From: Edaphochlamys debaryana
Taxonomy: Eukaryota > Chlorophyta > Chlorophyceae > Chlamydomonadales
Assembly (NCBI GenBank): GCA_016858145.1
Contig: JAEHOE010000156.1
Location: forward strand, 1 to 64,000
Length of the DNA stretch: 64,000 bases
Direction of reading: 5' to 3'
The notes beneath the pieces are model-generated. The model was not told the DNA's origin. It did not search any database and saw only the letters and a list, made by a program, of their open reading frames with translations. Position 1 is the first letter of the stretch. Every line of letters starts with the position of its first letter. This document shows, piece after piece, positions 59,901 to 64,000 of this stretch. The position numbers were made by a program, and so were the translations under genes.

Positions 59901-62900
59901 CCCCTAGCCCCGCTCCTCCTTCGCCATTGCCGCCCTCGCCTCCTCCCAGCCCCGTCCCTCCCTCACCCCTCCCTCCGTCGCCTCCTCCCAGCCCCGTCCC
60001 TCCGTCTCCGGAGCCTCCCTCTCCCCCGCCCAGCCCGGTCCCTCCATCACCTCTTCCTCCATCCCCTCCTCCCAGCCCCGTGCCTCCCTCTCCGGAGCCT
60101 CCCTCTCCCCCCCCTAGCCCCGCTCCTCCTTCGCCACTGCCGCCCTCACCCCCTCCCAGCCCCGTACCCCCCTCCCCTCTTCCTCCGTCACCACCTCCCA
60201 GCCCCGTCCCCTCCCTCACCCCTCCCTCCGTCGCCTCCTCCCAGCCCCGTCCCTCCCTCTCCGGAGCCTCCCTCTCCCCCGCCCAGCCCCGTCCCTCCCT
60301 CACCCCTCCCTCCGTCGCCTCCTCCCAGCCCCGTCCCTCCCTCTCCGGAGCCTCCCTCTCCCCCGCCCAGCCCCGTCCCTCCCTCGCCCCTCCCTCCGTC
60401 ACCTCCTCCCAGCCCCGTCCCTCCCTCACCCCTCCCTCCGTCGCCTCCTCCCAGCCCCGTCCCTCCGTCTCCGGAGCCTCCGTCACCTCCTCCCAGCCCC
60501 GTCCCTCCCACACCCCTCCCTCCGTCGCCTCCTCCCAGCCCCGTCCCTCCGTCTCCGGAGCCTCCCTCGCCTCCGCCCAGCCCCGTCCCTCCCTCACCCC
60601 TCCCTCCGTCGCCTCCGCCCAGCCCCGTCCCTCCCTCGCCTGTGCCACCGTCCCCTCCTCCCAGCCCCGTGCCTCCCTCTCCGGAGCCTCCCTCGCCTCC
60701 GCCCAGCCCCGTCCCTCCCTCACCCCTCCCTCCATCGCCTCCTCCCAGCCCTTTCCCTCCCTCTCCGAAGCCTCCCTCTCCCCCGCCCAGCCCCGTCCCT
60801 CCCTCGCCTGTGCCACCGTCCCCTCCTCCCAGCCCCATGCCTCCCTCTCCGGAGCCTCCCTCGCCCCCGCCCAGCCCCGTCCCTCCCTCACCCCTCCCTC
60901 CGTCACCTCCTCCCAGCCCCGTCCCTCCGTCTCCGGAGCCTCCCTCTCCCCCCCCTAGCCCCGCTCCTCCTTCGCCACTGCCGCCCTCACCACCTCCCAG
61001 CCCCGTCCCTCCCTCACCCCTCCCTCCGTCGCCTCCTCCCAGCCCCGTCCCTCCGTCTCCGGAGCCTCCCTCTCCCCCGCCCAGCCCCGTCCCTCCCTTA
61101 CCCCTCCCTCCATCCCCTCCTCCCAGCCCCGTGCCTCCCTCTCCGGAGCCTCCCTCGCCTCCGCCCAGCCCCGTCCCTCCCTCACCCCTCCCTCCGTCGC
61201 CTCCTCCCAGCCCATTCCCTCCCTCTCCGGAGCCTCCCTCGCCCCCGCCCAGCCCCGTCCCTCCCTCACCTCTCCCTCCATCCCCTCCTCCCAGCCCCGT
61301 CCCTCCGTCTCCGCAGCCTCCCTCTCCACCGCCCAGCCCCGGCCCGCCATCTCCTGTTCCCCCCTCTCCTCCTCCCAGCCCCGTCCCACCACCTCCAGAG
61401 CCTCCCTCTCCACCGCCCAGCCCCGGCCCGCCATCTCCTGTTCCCCCTTCGCCTCCTCCCAGCCCTCTGCCGCCCTCTCCAGAACCTTCATTTCCACCGC
61501 CCAGCCCCGTACCTCCTTCCCCTCTTCCTCCGTCGCCTCCTCCCAGCCCCGTACCTCCCTCTCCGGTGCCTTCCTCTCCCCCGCCCAGCCCAATCCCTCC
61601 CTCGCCCGAGCCTCCTTCTCCACCCCCTTCGCCAGCTCCCCCTTCACCCCTACCCCCCTCGCCTCCTCCCAGCCCTGCTCCACCCTCGCCCCTGCCGCCG
61701 CTTCCATCTCCCAGCCCTGCTCCCCCTTCCCCAACTCCGCCCTCGCCACCTCCCAGCCCCTCACCTCCCTCACCCCTGCCCCCGTCTTCTCCTCCCAGCC
61801 CCGTGCCTCCATCTCCGGAGCCTCCCTCTCCCCCTCCTAGCCCCGGTCCCCCTTCCCCGCTGCCGCGGTCTCCACCTCCCAGCCCCGTGCCTCCCTCTCC
61901 GGAGCCTTTCTCTCCACCGCCCAGCCCCTCCCCGCCCTTGCCCCAACCACCCAGCCCTGAACCAAGCCCTCCGCCGCCGCCCCCTGTGCCTCCATCTCCG
62001 CCCACGCCACCGCCGTCGCCACAGTCACCTCCACTGCCCTCGCATCCGCCTCCCACCCCGCCCCTACCAAGCCCAGACCCGCCCTCACCCCAGCCTCCAA
62101 GCCCCTTTCCCCGCTCCCCAGCCCCTCCCAGCCCGCAGCCGCCTTCACCCTCTCCTCCCTCTCCGCCTCCCCCAAGCCCCTTTCCGCCGTCTCCTAGCCC
62201 TCCCTCGCCCGCGCCAAGCCCTCTGCCTCCCTCCCCCGAGCCGCCCAGCCCCGCGCCTCCGTCCCCCGAGCCGCCCACTCCACCCCCTTCGCCAGCTCCC
62301 CCTTCACCCCCTCCGCCGTCGCCTCCACCGAGCCCAATGCCTCCATCTCCCCTTCCACCTCCTCCACCTCCGGGCCCCGAGCCACCCTCGCCCCTCCCGC
62401 CCTCGCCACCTCCCAGCCCCTCTCCTCCCTCGCCTCTGCCGCCCTCTCCTCCACCCAGCCCCCAGCCGCATCCACCACTACCTCCGAGCGCCTCTCCGCC
62501 GGCACTGCCTGGGCCCAGTCTCCCTCCAACACCACCTCCCGCTCCCATATCACCCCCCTCTCACCCTACTCCACCTCCGTTTCCCCAACCGCCCAGCCCA
62601 GGGCCCCCTCTTCCTCTTCCGCCTTCTCCCGAGCCCCCTGCGCCTCCCACGCCCAGCCCACCGCCACCTCCACCCATGCCTCCCGCTCCACAGCCGCCTG
62701 TTCCCGCGCCTTCACCTCCGCCGCCCAGCCCAACCCCTCCAATCGCTCCCTCGCCCTCGCCCTCGCCCCAGCCCCAGCTCCCGACCCCAGAAACCCCGGT
62801 GCCCGCTCCACCACTTCCTGCCCCGCCCCTTCCCCAGCCGCCTGCTCCAACGCCGCCTAGCCCCACGCCCCCTAGTCCCTCTCCGAGCCCTCTCCCTCCT

Positions 62901-64000
62901 ACCCCCTCCCCCATGACCCCGCCAGTCCTGACACCCTCACCCCCACCCAGCCCCGAGCCGCCATCACAGCTGCCACCGCCCCACACTCCCAGTCCCTTCC
63001 CGGAACCTCTCCACAGCCCAGCGCCACCCGGCCCCATGCCCCCAGGCGCTCAGCCCCCCCTCCCCGACCCACCCATGCCCATGCCCACCCCCAGCCTGCC
63101 GCTGCCCTCCCCTCAGCTACCACTCCCCGCTTCTCCCTCCCCTCATCCGCCCAGCCCAGCGCCGGTATTTCCTTCTCCCCCACAGCCTCCAGCACCCGCT
63201 TCGCCTCCGGCCCCTCCGGCCCCTCCGGCCCCTCCGGCCCCTCCGGCCCCTCCCCCGTCCCCCCAGTCGCCGCCTTCTTCCCCCATGGCCCCTCCGCAAC
63301 CCTCACGCCCCCAGCCACCCAACCCCACACCTCCTGTCCCGCAACCGCCACTCCCTGCGCCCAGACCGCAGCCCCTGCCGCCGACCCCCAGCCCTGAACC
63401 ACCCTCGCCCCTTCCCCCGGCCACCCCACCCCCGAGCCCGGGGCGACCTTCACCTCCGCCACCTCCGCCTCCCCTCAGTCCTGAACCGCCTCCTCCTCAG
63501 CCTCTCTCTCCGCAGCCGCCCAGCCCCAAGCCCCCTTCGCCGCATCCGCCTCCGTCTCCTCCAGCTCCTCCCTCGCCGCCACCTTCCCCGGTATCCCCAC
63601 CGCTGCCTCCTGCCCCGCCTCCAATCCCACCCGTCCCGAACCCCAATCCCCCCTCTCCTCGTCCACCCAGCCGCAAGCCCCCCTCCCCCACTCCTCCCTC
63701 CCCCCCACCCCCGTCTCCAATGCCCCCGCGGCCTGCTCCACCTACCCTACCGCTCCCCACGCCTCCCACCCCACCTTTCCTGCCCCCTCCTTCTCCAAAA
63801 CCGCCCTCTCCGCCCCCACCGTCCCCACCCCCACCGTCCCCACCTCCACCATCTCCGCCCCCTCCTTCGCCACCCCCACCATCCCCGCCTCCACCATCCC
63901 CTCCCCCACCCCTTTCCTCCGCCGCCCTCACCGCCGCCGCCCTCACCGCCGCCGCCCTCACCGCCGCCGCCCCTCACCGCCGCCGCCCGCCTCGCCCTCC
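56990..64000 (+). CDS. LRR-extensin gene, copy 2 (cut by window end)
   Basis: Exons 56990-57086, 57236-57866, 58132-58407, 58497-58612, and 58722 to the window end. Exons 2-4 have exactly the same lengths and phases as in the giant gene at 34668. Exon 2 differs at about 16 of 631 positions (~97.5% identity by eye), and the introns after it are also closely similar. Signal peptide: [16 protein letters not shown], diverged from copy 1. Domains: LRR cap, LRRs ([21 protein letters not shown]), then SP-rich extensin for more than 5 kb. The SP frame slips at an extra C near 60208-60211 and again near 63915 and 63972. Whether the membrane part follows is outside the window. This is either a functional paralogue with assembly indels or a decaying copy. 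Confidence 0.72.
57880..57934 (+). repeat. Poly-G tract in intron 2 of copy 2
   Basis: About 55 bases almost entirely G, with a few T breaks, starting 14 bases after the splice donor. Copy 1 has a GT microsatellite at the matching place (about 35532-35562). G-quadruplex formation is likely, and so are sequencing errors. Confidence 0.85.
59030..64000 (+). repeat. SP-rich extensin repeat of copy 2
   Basis: Nearly 5 kb of C-rich tandem units coding [18 protein letters not shown] repeats, grading after ~62500 into more varied PP/SP sequence, with a PPAPPAP run near 63215-63250. Long Gly-rich antisense frames over it are artefacts of the repeat. Confidence 0.88.

Noticed and set aside
60188..62548. 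786-codon Gly-rich frame on the minus strand
   Set aside because: Antisense of the copy 2 extensin repeat; repeat composition removes stops in this frame.

Overview
The window looks like nuclear DNA of a volvocine-type green alga (Chlamydomonas, Volvox or a relative). It is very GC-rich. Genes are split by many short GT-AG introns with C/T-rich acceptors, TGTAA poly(A)-type signals follow several genes, and the proteins include a pherophorin, SP-repeat hydroxyproline-rich glycoproteins and SRCR proteins. Exon models below were built by eye from splice sites and reading-phase continuity. No transcript data were available, so single-base edge errors are possible.

Layout: (1) 1-1586 (+), 3' part of a pherophorin. 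(2) 3837-8966 (+), an armadillo-repeat protein of importin-alpha type whose predicted N-terminus is a dual-acylation motif rather than an importin-beta-binding domain. (3) 10583-14264 (-) and 15947-19544 (-), two tandem nine-exon paralogues. Each encodes a secreted protein with two clear SRCR domains, a pherophorin-like half domain and a basic proline-rich tail. (4) 20189-24599 (+), the WDR4/Trm82 subunit of tRNA m7G methyltransferase, divergent from the second SRCR gene. (5) 26123-30588 (+), a membrane-spanning hydroxyproline-rich glycoprotein. (6) 30589-34667, a long intergenic stretch with a decayed LINE tail. (7) 34668-51544 (+), a giant gene with signal peptide, plant-type LRRs, about 1,100 residues of SP-rich extensin, a membrane-proximal ectodomain, about seven membrane segments around a 1,580-residue low-complexity loop, and an acidic tail. 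One surplus base in the extensin exon breaks its frame. (8) 52022-55955 (+), ataxin-10. (9) 56990-64000 (+), a second copy of the LRR-extensin gene, cut by the window end.

Five of the eight genes (pherophorin, two SRCR, HRGP, and the LRR-extensin gene plus its copy) encode extracellular-matrix or cell-surface proteins. The others (importin-alpha-like, WDR4, ataxin-10) are housekeeping-type genes lying between them. The window therefore reads as a cell-wall/ECM gene neighbourhood that has expanded by local duplication, with signs of gene conversion between copies.
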